DNA of 64,000 nucleotides from Alnus glutinosa (taxonomy: Eukaryota; Streptophyta; Magnoliopsida; Fagales; Betulaceae): NCBI RefSeq assembly GCF_958979055.1, contig NC_084886.1, positions 47,261,154-47,325,153 on the forward strand, read 5' to 3'. Position 1 is the stretch's first letter. Every line of letters begins with the position of its first letter. Position numbers and translations under genes: made by a program. This document shows positions 1 to 10,408 of this stretch, piece after piece. Below the pieces are notes generated by a model that ran no database searches, was not told where the DNA came from, and was given only the letters and a program-made list of their open reading frames with translations.

Positions 1-1506
1 CCACACCAAAATCTTCATCTTGTAGCGCGGGTCAAGGACAAAAGCAATATATAACATCAAGTTCATCTTATCCATACTCCCCCAGTACTTCTCATACTTA
101 CTTCTCATACTGACAGCAACGGTACTCATGATGTGATCAGAACTAAGACACCCATCATTCAAGGCATCTTGAATAATACAAAGCTGCATGAAAAATAAAC
201 TGGCAGTGACATAATTTGAACCAGAAATTATCACTGTGACATCATAAAAAGTTTTCAAATACTTCACAAATGCCCTAGCATTTTCCCAATCAATATATGT
301 AGGAACAACTAATTGACTATCATCCTCCCCTAATACTTCAAATGCTCTTTGGTAGTTTTCAGCAATACTTAGCATTAAGTATGTTGAATTCCATCTAGTA
401 GGAACATCTAGACACACCACTTTCTTACTTTGAATATCTAATTGTTCTATACATCTTTTAAACTTTGCCATCCTCGCCGGTGAAGACCTTACAAATCTCA
501 CTGCATTTCTAACATTACAAATAGAGTCCTCTAACTCTTTCAAACCATCATTTACTACAATATTCAAAATATGAGCAGCACACCGCATGTGAAGAAACTC
601 ACCCCCTAAAACAGTTGAATTTTTTTCCTTTATCCTCCTTCTCACATAATCAATACCTACATCATTAGATGAGGCATTATCAACTGTAATTGTGAAGATA
701 CTATGAATCCCCCATTCTTGCATTGTATTATCCAACACCCTTCCAATAGTCTCACCCTTATGATTGGGAACTAGGCAAAACTTCACGATTTTCTTATGCA
801 ACACCCAATTACAATCTATAAAATGAGCGGTAACACACATGTAATTCAAGTTTTGTATGGATGTCCATGTATCAGTAGTGAGACAAACCCTTTGACTGCT
901 CATCAACGCCTTCAAATGAACCTTCTCTTCCTCATATAATTTCAAACAATCTCTTTGTATAGTAACACGACTAGGCAAATTGAACCTAGGTTCCAATCCA
1001 TTCACAAATAATCTAAACCCTTCACTCTCCACATGACTAAAAGGCAACTCACATAAGATGAGATACTGAACAAGCAAACGCCTTACACGATCCGGATCAT
1101 ACTTTACATATCCTAGTTGGGTGCCTTCTACCGCCTTCTTAACTGACATCTGCAACAAAGTTTGATCTTTGGCAATTTTTGGTTTTCTAAGTGGAGAGTT
1201 TGAACAGTTATAGGTAAGGTGGGTCATCATAGCTGAAGTGCCTTGTCTTTTATGGTGACACCCTATCAATCTCTTGCAATGATTGCAACAAGCTTTAGGG
1301 TTCTCCTTATCAATTGGTTCCACCATTTTAAAGTGCTCCCATGCAATAGATTGATTAACATGTCGTTTCTTGGATTGTGAGGGGTTCTGAGTATTTATGG
1401 AGGAAGGTGTTCCGGGACTATTCTCATCCATAAGAACAGGGGCAGGGCTACCCGTGGGAGTCGAAGAAGTATCAATTGCACCACTATTACTATTAGCATC
1501 CTCCAT
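1..1506 (-). CDS. hAT-superfamily transposase (RICESLEEPER/Tam3-like), partial at window edge
   Basis: Reading leftward from the ATG at 1504-1506, the frame stays open for 502 codons to base 1 with no stop or frameshift. Residues about 40-95 form a BED-type zinc finger (Trp in AWEHF, the pair CCNHC, then a MMTHL histidine). It is followed by the hAT RNase H-like core: LTTDTWTS, then TVDNASSNDV, then MRCAAHILNIVV, then DVPTRWNSTYLM, then VLDPRYKM. These blocks are typical of plant hAT transposases. Proteins of this family cut and rejoin element ends in the nucleus. The C-terminal hATC dimerisation domain must lie left of the window. The ATG directly follows an AG-ending stretch that could be a splice acceptor, consistent with a spliced leader. 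The unbroken frame suggests a recently active copy or a domesticated gene. The flanking terminal repeat near 3438 favours a transposon. Confidence 0.93.
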   Translation of the reverse strand, partial: MEDANSNSGAIDTSSTPTGSPAPVLMDENSPGTPSSINTQNPSQSKKRHVNQSIAWEHFKMVEPIDKENPKACCNHCKRLIGCHHKRQGTSAMMTHLTYNCSNSPLRKPKIAKDQTLLQMSVKKAVEGTQLGYVKYDPDRVRRLLVQYLILCELPFSHVESEGFRLFVNGLEPRFNLPSRVTIQRDCLKLYEEEKVHLKALMSSQRVCLTTDTWTSIQNLNYMCVTAHFIDCNWVLHKKIVKFCLVPNHKGETIGRVLDNTMQEWGIHSIFTITVDNASSNDVGIDYVRRRIKEKNSTVLGGEFLHMRCAAHILNIVVNDGLKELEDSICNVRNAVRFVRSSPARMAKFKRCIEQLDIQSKKVVCLDVPTRWNSTYLMLSIAENYQRAFEVLGEDDSQLVVPTYIDWENARAFVKYLKTFYDVTVIISGSNYVTASLFFMQLCIIQDALNDGCLSSDHIMSTVAVSMRSKYEKYWGSMDKMNLMLYIAFVLDPRYKMKILVW

Positions 1507-2290
1507 CTGCCATTTTAATTCAAATATACACATTTAAATACAAATAACAATTCTTATGCACAATAAGAGGAAACTAAAGAGATTACTGTAATGTGTATAT
1601 TTGAATATAAAAACTACAACTTCAATTTCAAATATACACATTTATATACAAATAATTTTTTCTTTTTTAGCAACTACTCCATGCTTTTAGATAACATAGC
1701 TAGGGCTTACATGACAAATAGACAATCAGGTAAGTCAGAAACAAAAGTAAACCAAGCAATGCAACCAACAGACGAAAAGCAAGTAATGACCCTGTATATA
1801 ATAAACGAAAGAACCCATCTTTCATTGTTCCATCTCAACAAAATACAATTATATAGTAATGACCCTGTAGCTGATCAGTTATTTGGGTCGCGAGCATTTA
1901 TATTGGGCTAGTCAAATGTAGCAAATTTGGGTGAAAAATCACCTATATCTATCTAACTATTTTAACAAAAAAATTTGGTAAATACCGTACATTTACCAAT
2001 CATTAAAAAAAAAAAAATCTTATTTTATTTTATTGTTCTTTCTTCTCAATTTTTTTTTCCACCTCTTTGAGAAGAGACGGAATTTTCAAAATATGATCGT
2101 CAAGAAAAGATAAATATTCAAAAATGTGATTGTTAGAAAAATAATAAATAAATATTTAATTAGAACAATAAAAGTGGATAATTAGTATAGAGAGAAAGAT
2201 GTAGTTTTGAAAAAGTGAGTAATTAAATTACAAAAAATGTAGTTTTTTCTGTTAAATTACTCATGGCCATTGAATAAGTCACTACAAAAA

Positions 2291-2419
2291 TGAATACAGC
2301 AGCCAAACCAAAATCATCATCATCTTTTCTCCTTATTATTCATTCTTTCATGCGTTAGTGGATTCATATGCTCCATTTATTAACAGAACAAAAATAATAC
2401 AGCAGCCAAACCAAAATTC
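2291..2419. repeat. Direct repeat pair of about 20 bp inside the hAT leader
   Basis: The block ATACAGCAGCCAAACCAAAA occurs near 2292-2312 and again near 2396-2416, with about 85 bp between. Such short direct repeats can be left by insertion or by repair with filler DNA. No function is evident. Confidence 0.7.
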
Positions 2420-2804
2420 TTATTCTTATTCTTATTAGAGAAATTTGAGTTTTACACAAGTACAATAATCCGAGAACAACTAACCGAAGAGAAAGATTCT
2501 AATAAATTCTAAGAACAAAAAACAACAACAATCATAATAAACAATGAACACCTTATCCCACTTAATAACATCTTATGTCTGTTAAGCAGTAAACACCTAC
2601 GGTTTATCTTGAACAAGAGATGTTATTGAAGACAAACACAAGTACAAACGAGAGCAAGAAAAGAATAGAAAAAGAAAAGAAAATAATCTCTGGGTTACTG
2701 AGTAAATGAAAGAATCCAGATCTATATGCAACACACATAAATCATGTAGAAAAAATGGTATAAACAATTGGTAAACAGAATGGGTATTTGGCATTTAAGA
2801 TCAC

Positions 2805-2862
2805 CTGTATAACTGACTTAGACCCAACAAATGCTTCAATCTTTTTCCAGTCGCGGTCAAAG
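2805..2862 (-). pseudogene. Captured exon of a REVEILLE-type (SHAQKYF class) MYB gene
   Basis: The 58-base segment reads FDRDWKKIEAFVGSKSVIQ on the - strand. This is the centre of the single MYB repeat of RVE/LCL clock factors. In those genes, as I recall, the next exon begins with the SHAQKYF block. The segment is bounded by AATCAG before it and CAG|GTGATC after it, so it looks like an exact exon with flanking intron. It lies between the hAT leader exon and the transposase, in the same orientation. The following SHAQKYF exon was not found, so this is a fragment rather than a gene. Transduplication by the hAT element is my inference. Confidence 0.8.
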
Positions 2863-2962
2863 CTGATTAGCTGAGTACAATAATAAACATAGATAATATA
2901 AGGGAATAATTAAGAAATCACTCAGGAAAAAAAAAAAAAAAAAAAAAACGAGAGAAACTTAC

Positions 2963-3110
2963 AGTGTAGTGGCGGCGGAGACGACCGGAGGCGGAGACGA
3001 GCGGCGGCGGAGACGAGATGGGCAGAGACGAGATCACGAGAGGGCAGAGAGTCCAGACTCCAGAGACAAGAGGGCGCCGTCGGCTACAAAAATGAAATGG
3101 GAGGGAATGG
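2963..3110 (-). other. GC-rich untranslated leader exon of the hAT transcript
   Basis: The block is rich in CGTCTC/CCGCCG repeats on the - strand and stands out against AT-rich neighbours. It ends with ACT|GTAAGT, a near-consensus donor. Similar GC-rich leaders precede plant hAT transposases. The left limit (transcription start) is approximate. Confidence 0.55.
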
Positions 3111-3158
3111 AATTGGAAACCTAAAACTATAAAGCAACTTTATATATATTATCAAAAC

Positions 3159-3198
3159 GGCGTCGTTTTGGGCATTGCTGAATGCCCAAAACGACGCC
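3159..3198. repeat. Perfect 18-bp hairpin palindrome
   Basis: GGCGTCGTTTTGGGCATT is followed by the 4-base loop GCTG and its exact reverse complement. It lies in the subterminal part of the hAT element, next to poly-T and AT repeats, and could be a structural or protein-binding site. No function is proven. Confidence 0.9.
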
Positions 3199-3215
3199 CT
3201 CTAGGCTCTCAGGTC

Positions 3216-3254
<39 letters not shown>

Positions 3255-3277
3255 ATATATATATATATATATATAAA

Positions 3278-3420
3278 AGCGGTTAGCGGTTATAAATAAC
3301 CGCTTTTAAAACCCTATAACCGCTAACCGCCTCTGCTAGGCGGTTAGCGGTTATTTATAACCGCTTTTAAAAGCGGTTAGCGGTTATAAGCGGTTATAAG
3401 CGGTTAGCGGTTATAACCGC
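3278..3420. repeat. hAT subterminal repeat array (AGCGGTTA motifs)
   Basis: The motif AGCGGTTA or its complement TAACCGCT recurs many times in about 140 bases in both orientations, forming nested palindromes. hAT transposases usually bind clustered subterminal motifs of this kind. The array abuts the terminal repeat that ends at 3438. Confidence 0.85.
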
Positions 3421-3438
3421 TCCGTTTGAACACCCCTA

Positions 3439-3530
3439 GAATAGACCCCAAGCAAAAAAAATGATTATTCCATAGGAATAGGCATTCAATTCCAGGGGTC
3501 TATTCTGTGAACCAAACGAGGCCCTAATAT
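3439..3530. mobile_element. Remnant of a TIR MITE abutting the hAT end
   Basis: AGAATAGACCCC at about 3438-3449 is repeated inverted as GGGGTCTATTCT at about 3496-3507, followed by GTGAACCAAACGAGGCC. Such a tail is typical of one terminus of a plant MITE. Its other terminus is absent here, which fits the hAT element having inserted into it. Confidence 0.5.
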
Positions 3531-4098
3531 TAAGATATTTGCAAGTAAGCCTAAGTTTTCTAGATTTAGATTTCCAAAGAGATTCTTATTGAATAAGATA
3601 TTTATTAAGCAAAGACTTGAAATGAAGCCCTAAAGATAAGTTATAAAAGGAGAAGCTTGTTGAGTAAGATCTAAGTAAAAGGAAAATGGTATCCAACCTA
3701 CTCATAATATCACCAAAATGATACTTATTTTAACATTTAATAGCCCTTTTAGTAAGTTTGAGTTTTTGAGTCAAACAAGAAGAGGATGAACCATAAATAA
3801 CGGTAGACCAAGCCTCATTAATAACAATACCATAAGTAGGATGACGGGTCTAAAATTCTTCAAATTTAAAAGGTCTATGGAGTGAAGGAGAAGGAATAGC
3901 AGCATTAAAAATTAAAGGTTATGATATCTAAACTATTTAGCAATTTGATGGAAAAATAAACATAAAAAATAAAACGAGAGATCAGGGCGGAGCAGTCGAT
4001 ACTCGATATTCCTTCAGTACAAGCCAAAAGTAGCGCAGATATGCCAGATACGGGTTAGAGTCAAACACATCGCCACCGTCGCTTTGCATTACCCATCA
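3531..4098 (+). other. Intergenic and presumed promoter region of TSC10A
   Basis: AT-rich sequence without coding signal. The last 100 bases become more GC-balanced and probably hold the promoter and 5' leader of the downstream gene. I see no clear TATA box. Confidence 0.5.
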
Positions 4099-6704
4099 AT
4101 GGCAGACGCAAACTTCGCCTACCTCTCTCTCCTCCTCCTCCCTCTAGCTCTCCTCCTCGTTCTATACCTCATAGTCCGGCCTCGCCCGGTCAGGATTCAA
4201 ATCAAGGACCGCCACGTGTTCATCACCGGCGGATCGAGCGGGATCGGGCTCGCCCTGGCTCACCGGGCGGCGTCGGAGGGGGCGCGCGTGTCGATCCTCG
4301 CGCGGTCCATCGACAAGCTGGAGGCGGCGAAGGAGGAGATCCTGCTCGCCACGGGGATCGACGTGGCGGTGTTCGTGGCAGACGTGCGGGACTACGACGC
4401 CGTATCGAGGGCCGTGGAGGAGGCGGGGCCCATCGATGTGCTGGTGGTGAATCAGGGGGTGTTCGTGCCGCAGGAACTGGAGAGGCAGGGGTTGGATGAG
4501 GTGAGGTTCATGTTGGACGTGAATCTGATGGGGGCTTTTAACATGATCAAAGCTGCTTTGCCTGCCATCAAACTTCAGCGGAGGGACCGTGGCCCCGCTT
4601 CCATCGCTCTCATGTCTTCCCAGGCCGGTCAGGTACTGAACCACAACCTACCCCTACTCAATTCAATGGTGATATCGTCATAATCTTAATAATTTAATTT
4701 ACACAGTAGAATATTTAGAAATTTTAGAGCATTTTAATCCAGATGATATAAAGTACTTTGTTTATTTGTTTTTTTTTTTTTGTGTGGCTTTAATTGTCTT
4801 GAATTTATGTGTGGTTTCGTAGGTGGGTATCTACGGCTACACAGCGTATTCCGCCAGCAAGTTTGGGCTCCGGGGTTTGGCAGAGGCTTTGCAGCAGGAG
4901 GTCATTGCGGATGACATCCATGTCTCTCTTATATTCCCTCCGGACACCGACACTCCCGGTCTAGTCAAAGGTACGAAATTGAGGCTTTTCTTTTCTTAGT
5001 ACTAATGTATTGGTGTCACATTTTATGAGGAATCATCCCAACTCATTAGGGCGAGTTTGTTTTAGATTTCAAAAGAACTGCTTTTACAGATTGGTTCACT
5101 CGAATATTTATTAAATTTATGGTTTTTAGGCTTACATGATCATCAAGTCATATATATTTACTGGCTGCTTGAGTTCATAAAGTTCGTGATATTTTGAAAT
5201 GGGCATCGATGGATACGATGCCTTCATCCATTCTTACATTGTCCTGGCTTGGTACCTATTTAACTCCAAAATGGAAAATCACCATCTTTTTGTTGCTTTC
5301 GTTAACATGAGATTATGATTAAGATCACTACAGCATGTTATTCTAGATGTATCCTCTAGTAGAAAATGTATATGCACAAATCTGTGTGTTTTTGTTTACT
5401 CTGCTTGTTAAGTGTGTTTCTAGTTCTGACCATGTGGGACTTTTATCTATTGTGTTGTATGTAACTAAATTGGGGTTTTGGACTTTTGTCTGCTGATTAT
5501 AGAAACCGAGATAAGGCCACAGCTCACCAGTATCATTGCAGCCTCCTCTGGTGCAATGAAAGCTGATGAAGTTGCCAAGAAAGCTTTAAATGGCATCAAA
5601 TCCGGTAGCTTTATTATCCCCTGCAACTTTGAGGGCCTGTTGCTGTCTATAACAACTGCTGGTTTATGCCCTCAGAGATCATTCCTGATGGCATTTGTCG
5701 AGATTGTTGCTGCTGGTATCACCCGCTTTGCAGCTCTATGCTTCCAGTGGAACTGGTATGGAAGCATAGAAAATTGGCATGCAAAACAAAATTGTAAGTA
5801 TTCTACAAAATGATCCATCAAACATCAAGAGGATTGATACCCTCACCTTGTTTATTTTATTTTACTAGTGGGAAATATCCCTTTTTAATTGTTTAAAAGA
5901 ACAAAGTTTGAATAACTGACATATGTCACCTGTTCTTTTTGATGTTCATGATACCTGAGATCAACAATAGGTAAAAATCTTATGCAGAAAAATGCACCCA
6001 AGACCAGTTTTTGGATCATAAATTATGCAAGTCTTATAGCAGGCTCCTATTTCATGTTTTTCATGACATTACTCTTCTAGTTCTCAACTCTTTTCCAGTT
6101 GGTGAGGGGTTCAAATCTATTGAATCGTTGCTGGGAGACAATCAGAGAAACTAGTCCTTTTTTTTACGTCTTTGTCTAGGATTTCAAACTAGTCCGCTGT
6201 TGAATAAAATCCGGTCTAAATATGCTACCTTTTATCATTTCAATAAGATGGTTCTTTGTCTAGGATTTCAAACTAGTCTGTGGTCGAATAAAATCTTGTC
6301 TAAATATGCTAGCTCTTATCATTTCAATAAGATGGTTGCTGGTTTCTAACATCTTTTCTTACTTTTGGATCTTTGATAAAGTTACTTTAGAATGTTTAGG
6401 TTGCTGTCTGAAGTTTTTTTTTCTTCTTGAAAATCTATGTGAGGTTGTATTTTGATTTTTTCTTGTGTTTGCTTATTCGGATATAGGCTTCTTCTTTTCT
6501 TCTTTTTACTTTTTATTTTTTATTTTATTATTATTATTATTATTATTATTTATTTTACGTACACTATGTTATGTAGGATTTTGGCACTTCTATGGAGCTA
6601 TATTGTGGCATAACAATCTACAAACCATTGCTTTCGTCATTTTGCTTACTTCCGAATGAAGGGAATTCTTGTTGCTAATGTCCTGATGTATTGTCTTTAC
6701 AGGA
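4099..6704 (+). CDS. TSC10A: 3-ketodihydrosphingosine reductase (short-chain dehydrogenase, TSC10A/KDSR type)
   Basis: This enzyme reduces 3-ketosphinganine to sphinganine with NADPH, the second step of sphingolipid synthesis, on the ER membrane. Exons are 4099-4632, 4823-4970, 5503-5793 and 6703-6704, giving 324 residues, close to the Arabidopsis length. The start is the ATG at 4099; the in-frame TTG at 4084 is not needed. Residues 7-26 form a hydrophobic anchor followed by VRPRP. The Rossmann motif TGGSSGIG is at 43-50, NQG follows the central strand, SSQAG is at 173-177 and the catalytic YSASK at 187-191. The C-terminal part (FEGLLLSI, LMAFVEIVAAG) is hydrophobic as in the family. Exon 3 ends AAAATT|GTAAGT, and joining it to 6703 completes a TGA stop after KQN. 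If that intron is retained, translation stops at 5813 with a seven-residue tail. Confidence 0.93.
6170..6337. repeat. 84-bp tandem duplication in TSC10A intron 3
   Basis: CTTTGTCTAGGATTTCAAAC begins at 6170 and again at 6254. The two 84-base copies (6170-6253 and 6254-6337) differ at only a handful of bases. Confidence 0.9.
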
Positions 6705-7320
6705 ACCTAGGAATTCTTGATTCTTGCTGTCAAGTATGGATGCCTGTGGATGGCGGTTGTCATTGTGTTGGTCACTATGAGTTTCAAGTTTCCCTGGAGT
6801 TGCTGGAAGTTGGTGTTTTCAACCTTTACCACTGTTTCAGAAACTGGAGTTTGGATTTTGTTACTGTCAATCATGTTGCTTCAGGAACCGAACTTCTCTC
6901 TCAAGTTTATGGGCATTGCAGCTATGCCCAGAAATGATGTTGCCTTAACAGATTGGGCAACCATCTTCCTTTCGTTCCCCATTCATATTGCTACGTCAAG
7001 ATGGAAATGATAGGGGAACTTAAGTCACTTTGTAGCAGCAGTTTAGGACTTTTTGCAATCGCAGTTTTGTTTGATTGAACTTACTTCCCTCTGTTCAGTG
7101 CTCATTGAGAACGAATATACTGTGCTTTTTTCCCTTTTCTTGTAGAATTGTGTAATCAGATGTTTTGAATATGCTTCTTAGGTTGACTTTTCAACAAGTT
7201 TTTAACTCCCCTTCCATCTCAAGACAAATATTATATTGAGCTTGAATTGTCAATAACAATCTTTTGGGTAGAAAAATTTGCTCCAATGAATTTTACATTA
7301 CATTTGAAGCAATAAAGAAA
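6703..7320 (+). other. Terminal 3'UTR exon of TSC10A
   Basis: The exon starts after the acceptor TTTACAG at 6702. Only the first two bases are coding (completing TGA). The remainder has no conserved protein frame. An AATAAA hexamer lies near 7310, but an earlier end is possible. Confidence 0.6.
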
Positions 7321-7445
7321 GTGTCGGAAAGAGAAGAAAATGAAAGAGAGAACACTGAAAGGATAGGACTACTGCTATTTTTGGACAACTGTAGTCGATA
7401 ACCATGGATGTGCTTCACATAGAGCGGGTTTGCCAGGGCGCCTGG

Positions 7446-8574
7446 CTATGATGACAATCCTTCTACCTTCGGCCTTGTGTAACCCAGGTTGATTAGCTTT
7501 TGTACCAACATCTTCTCAGCTTCTGCCTAAAATCCCAAAGGAGAAGGAAGAAATAAATCAATAGATAAATTCCTTGACGATCCAAACCAGAGCCAAACTA
7601 AACTAAGAAATATTTACAAGTGTGTGAGAGTGAGAGTGAGAGTGAGAGTGTGAGAGAGAAAAAACCTCAAGCATAGGACTGTTCTTTGGAATATTGCAAG
7701 CCAGAATTATATTGAGACCAGTCTTCAACACTACAAGAAAACATGGCACGTCAGTCTGGGCGCCGGAAACCCATAAATCCCAAAAACCAACATACGTAAT
7801 CAAAACTAACCTAATCGCCGAGCAATGCCAGATCCTGTATTATCAGAAGTTCCTCCAAGTATGGAAGCAACACTAACCGTATCCTAAATACCAAAATATA
7901 ATGCATAATCTTTGAATTTGAATGTTAATTCTAATGATTGTCACTGGGAAGCTGATTCCCTAAAATTCTTTGGGCATTCATTCTAATGAGTACATTTCTT
8001 TATATCTCAACTATTGTTTTCAAATAAAATTGTAGAGATTTTGTTATAAATGTATTTATCATCTTTATCGTTCAATTTGAATGTAAAGGTTGAGATTTAA
8101 AGAAATCTACTCGATAGAACACCTTAGGAAATCTAAGGAATCGTGATCCCACTGTTTCAATGGTGCACATGGAGAACATAAAAAACTACAAGGACTAAAA
8201 ACTTACAGGCCGTGTAGGTGCAGCTGCGTATAAGTGCCCTAATTTGGCAGAGTTGCAACCGACCCACGCGTATATCTACACGGTAAATCACAAACCATTA
8301 AAGATATATGAGAAATAAAGAACAATTAGAAGAGAGATGTATCAATTTTTAAGACAATTAATTGGACCTGTTTGGGAAGGCGGAGGATCTGGAAATGAAG
8401 AGTGATCTCGTTGAAGACGTCGCTGAAGCACGTGATCTGCACGCCGCCACCGCCGTTTTGCTCCTGCTCATGGTCTTTATGGTTTAGACCGGGTTGTTGC
8501 TGCTTGTCTTTGAAAATCTGAGAGGAGCTTAGGGCTTCGTTCAGAGCGTCCACGTCCGATTCTCCACCGGCCAT
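7446..8574 (-). CDS. PSMG4: Proteasome assembly chaperone 4 homologue
   Basis: PAC4 works with PAC3 to build the alpha ring of the 20S proteasome. Five exons on the - strand: 8574-8368, 8275-8207, 7883-7811, 7730-7666 and 7526-7446, giving 164 residues. The start is the ATG at 8572-8574; the in-frame TTG two codons upstream is less likely. Family-like blocks are FNEITLHFQILRLPKQ, then IYAWVGCNSAKLGHLYAA, then ILGGTSDNTGSGIARRL, then KTGLNIILACNIPKNSPMLE, then AEAEKMLVQKLINLGY. Together these match plant proteins annotated as PAC4. All junctions are GT-AG and keep frame. The N-terminal 50 residues are low complexity (Gln/Gly rich). It is convergent with TSC10A. Confidence 0.87.
7619..7658. repeat. 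GTGAGA-type microsatellite in a PSMG4 intron
   Basis: Five or six imperfect repeats of GTGAGA lie just downstream (on the - strand) of the exon 4 donor at 7665. Confidence 0.9.
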
Positions 8575-9341
8575 GATCAACTAAAAAACCACCTATAGGG
8601 CTCAATTACGATTTACGAGTCTCAAAAGTCCACAAGAATTTAGGGTTTTTGCGCAGAGTCTGAGACCCAACGAAAACCCCTCTCCTCTCCTCAACTTTTT
8701 TTTTCTTTTAAACACGAAGCTGAGCCGTTGCAGTCCCATTAGTTAATAATATTATTTTCATTTGTTACGTAATTTCTCGATGTGGATACTCCTCAACAGG
8801 ACCTCAAGTAAAATTCGCACGACAATATTTTTTTTTTTTTGAATGCGTTCGGTACTACAATTTGCAAGCTAAAAAATGCGGTTGTAAATCAAATTACAAA
8901 AAAAATGTACCGTAATTGGGAGTATTTTTTTAAAACAATTTTTTTTTAAAAAAAAAACAATTATGATTTCAAAATCTAGAAAAATAGGGTTTTAAATTAC
9001 CAGCAAAGAATGTGCATTTTTAAACACACATGTAAAAACTAAACTACAATTTTATCAAACATTTAATTATATTTTCAAATAGCTACTTTTAAACGGCATC
9101 TATCTTTTTTATTTCCCTTTCTGGGTTGTTTGGGCAAGTATTCTCCAACACGAACGTTTGTAAATATAAGCCATTTGCAAGGCTGAAATTTAGCACGTTA
9201 ATTTTTACCTCATATTTAGTGTTTTTTTTTTTTTCTACTTATGTTCCTAAATACTTAGCATTTTCAAGTCCTACACACCAAAACCAGAAGAGGAGGATTG
9301 CTTTGCAGTAAAGTCTTAAGTTATTCACTGCCTTCGATCAC
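8575..9341. other. Intergenic region upstream of PSMG4
   Basis: Contains the presumed 5' leader and promoter of PSMG4 (about 8575-8720) followed by AT-rich sequence with A and T runs. I see no gene or complete repeat in it. Confidence 0.5.
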
Positions 9342-10408
9342 AAAAGAGCACTCCAGATTTTGTGTGTGGTCTTAAGAAGGCGGTTGTTTTTTAGACAGAG
9401 AAAGTCTCGAGAGCCTTGTTAGAGAGAGAGCCCCTATGTAGTGTTTTGGTCGCCAGGGGGAAGCTTCACACCTCCCCCTCTCGATGTTTGGTCTCCCAAC
9501 CCCTCTATAGTGTTTTGATTGTTTTTGTTCTCTCCCTGACTTATTTCCAGGGGGTTTAGCTTTTCACTCCCGGCCCTTAAGGTTGTGTAGGTTTTTGTTC
9601 CTCCCGGTTTGATCCAGTGGAGGCTGTTTTTATCCTAGCTTCTAGTTATGGAGCTTGGTTATGTTTCTTTCCTTGTTTTCTCTTTGTTTTTCTTTTCCAG
9701 CAGAAGGAGTTTCAAGCTACTGGTTTTGTGGATTTTTGGCCGCTCGTGGTGTCTTTGACGAGGCGTTTTTTGTTGTGCTTTATAGTGTGGTTTTTATGTG
9801 GTGGTCGCCGGCCTCCTTCGGTCTGATAGACACAAGCCGTGGCCGTGCGGTTCTTCCTTGTTTGGTGCGTGGCCAGCATGCGCTGGAGAGCTTTCTCCTT
9901 GGTCCTGCACATTAGGGTCACAACCTACTTTTCCGGTCTCAGTTGGTGATGATTTGGGCTGCTGGAGGGTGTCTGCTACAAGGAGGGATCCCAAAGTAGG
10001 CGTGTGCTCAACACGCGCCGGCTCCGGCTCCGGCGTCAACTTTCTTGGAGCTAGTGGTTGTGGATTTTTCTAATTTATATATTTCCTTATGTCTACTGTT
10101 GCTCACAGTGTCTTCTTGTAATGCATAAATGTTTCATGGGCTTATTTGTTGTCTATAATAGATTAGATCAGCCCTCTTATCTTGTTTAGTATGGGCTTCA
10201 TTGTATAGAGTGATTCTAATTAGTGTCCTCGTAATATTTGTGTATTGTGTTTAGGCACCTATTTCAAGTCAGACTCGATTTCTAAGTTAAGTTTTAGGGG
10301 GGTTTTGTACCTCTATCATTGTATTCGCCTTTGGACACATTCTATCTTTCTTTTTTTTCTTTCTTTTTTTTTTAAAAAAAAAGACAAAAAAGGAGCACTC
10401 CAGGTTTT
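9342..10408 (+). mobile_element. Non-autonomous retroposon, copy A, with target-site duplication
   Basis: The body runs from about 9362 to 10392 and ends in a T/A-rich tail with A-runs. It is flanked by GAGCACTCCAG(A/G)TTTT at 9346-9361 and 10393-10408, a 16-base direct repeat with one mismatch. This is the signature of target-primed reverse transcription. The sequence is GC-richer than its surroundings and has several open stretches, but none resembles reverse transcriptase. It shares blocks with copy B at 15.94-16.91 kb, including CACAGTGTCTT and GGGCTTATTTGT-like motifs near the 3' end. It is probably a LINE-mobilised, non-coding element. Confidence 0.78.

Larger units (their letters stand above)
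1..3438 (-). mobile_element. Autonomous-type hAT DNA transposon, right-hand part
   Basis: The transposase frame, a GC-rich leader exon and a subterminal repeat array lie in one orientation. They end at 3438/3439 with the reverse complement of TAGGGGTGTTCAAACGG, a typical plant hAT terminus. The other end is outside the window, so the 8-bp target duplication cannot be confirmed. The leader exon runs from about 3110 down to 2963 and is followed by a good donor (T|GTAAGT). The next recognisable piece is a captured MYB exon at 2805-2862, then AT-rich sequence down to the transposase ATG. Confidence 0.82.

Noticed and set aside
4162..4644. 160-codon open frame opposite TSC10A exon 1
   Set aside because: It lies fully antisense to a strongly conserved dehydrogenase exon with high GC. 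The His/Arg-rich peptide is typical of a shadow frame.
6656..7010. Two overlapping hydrophobic frames in the last TSC10A exon
   Set aside because: They follow the spliced stop codon, match no family and overlap each other in different frames. 3'UTR is the simpler reading.
9617..10073. Several overlapping 60-90 codon frames
   Set aside because: They lie inside retroposon A, on both strands, without any recognisable domain or consistent frame in copy B.
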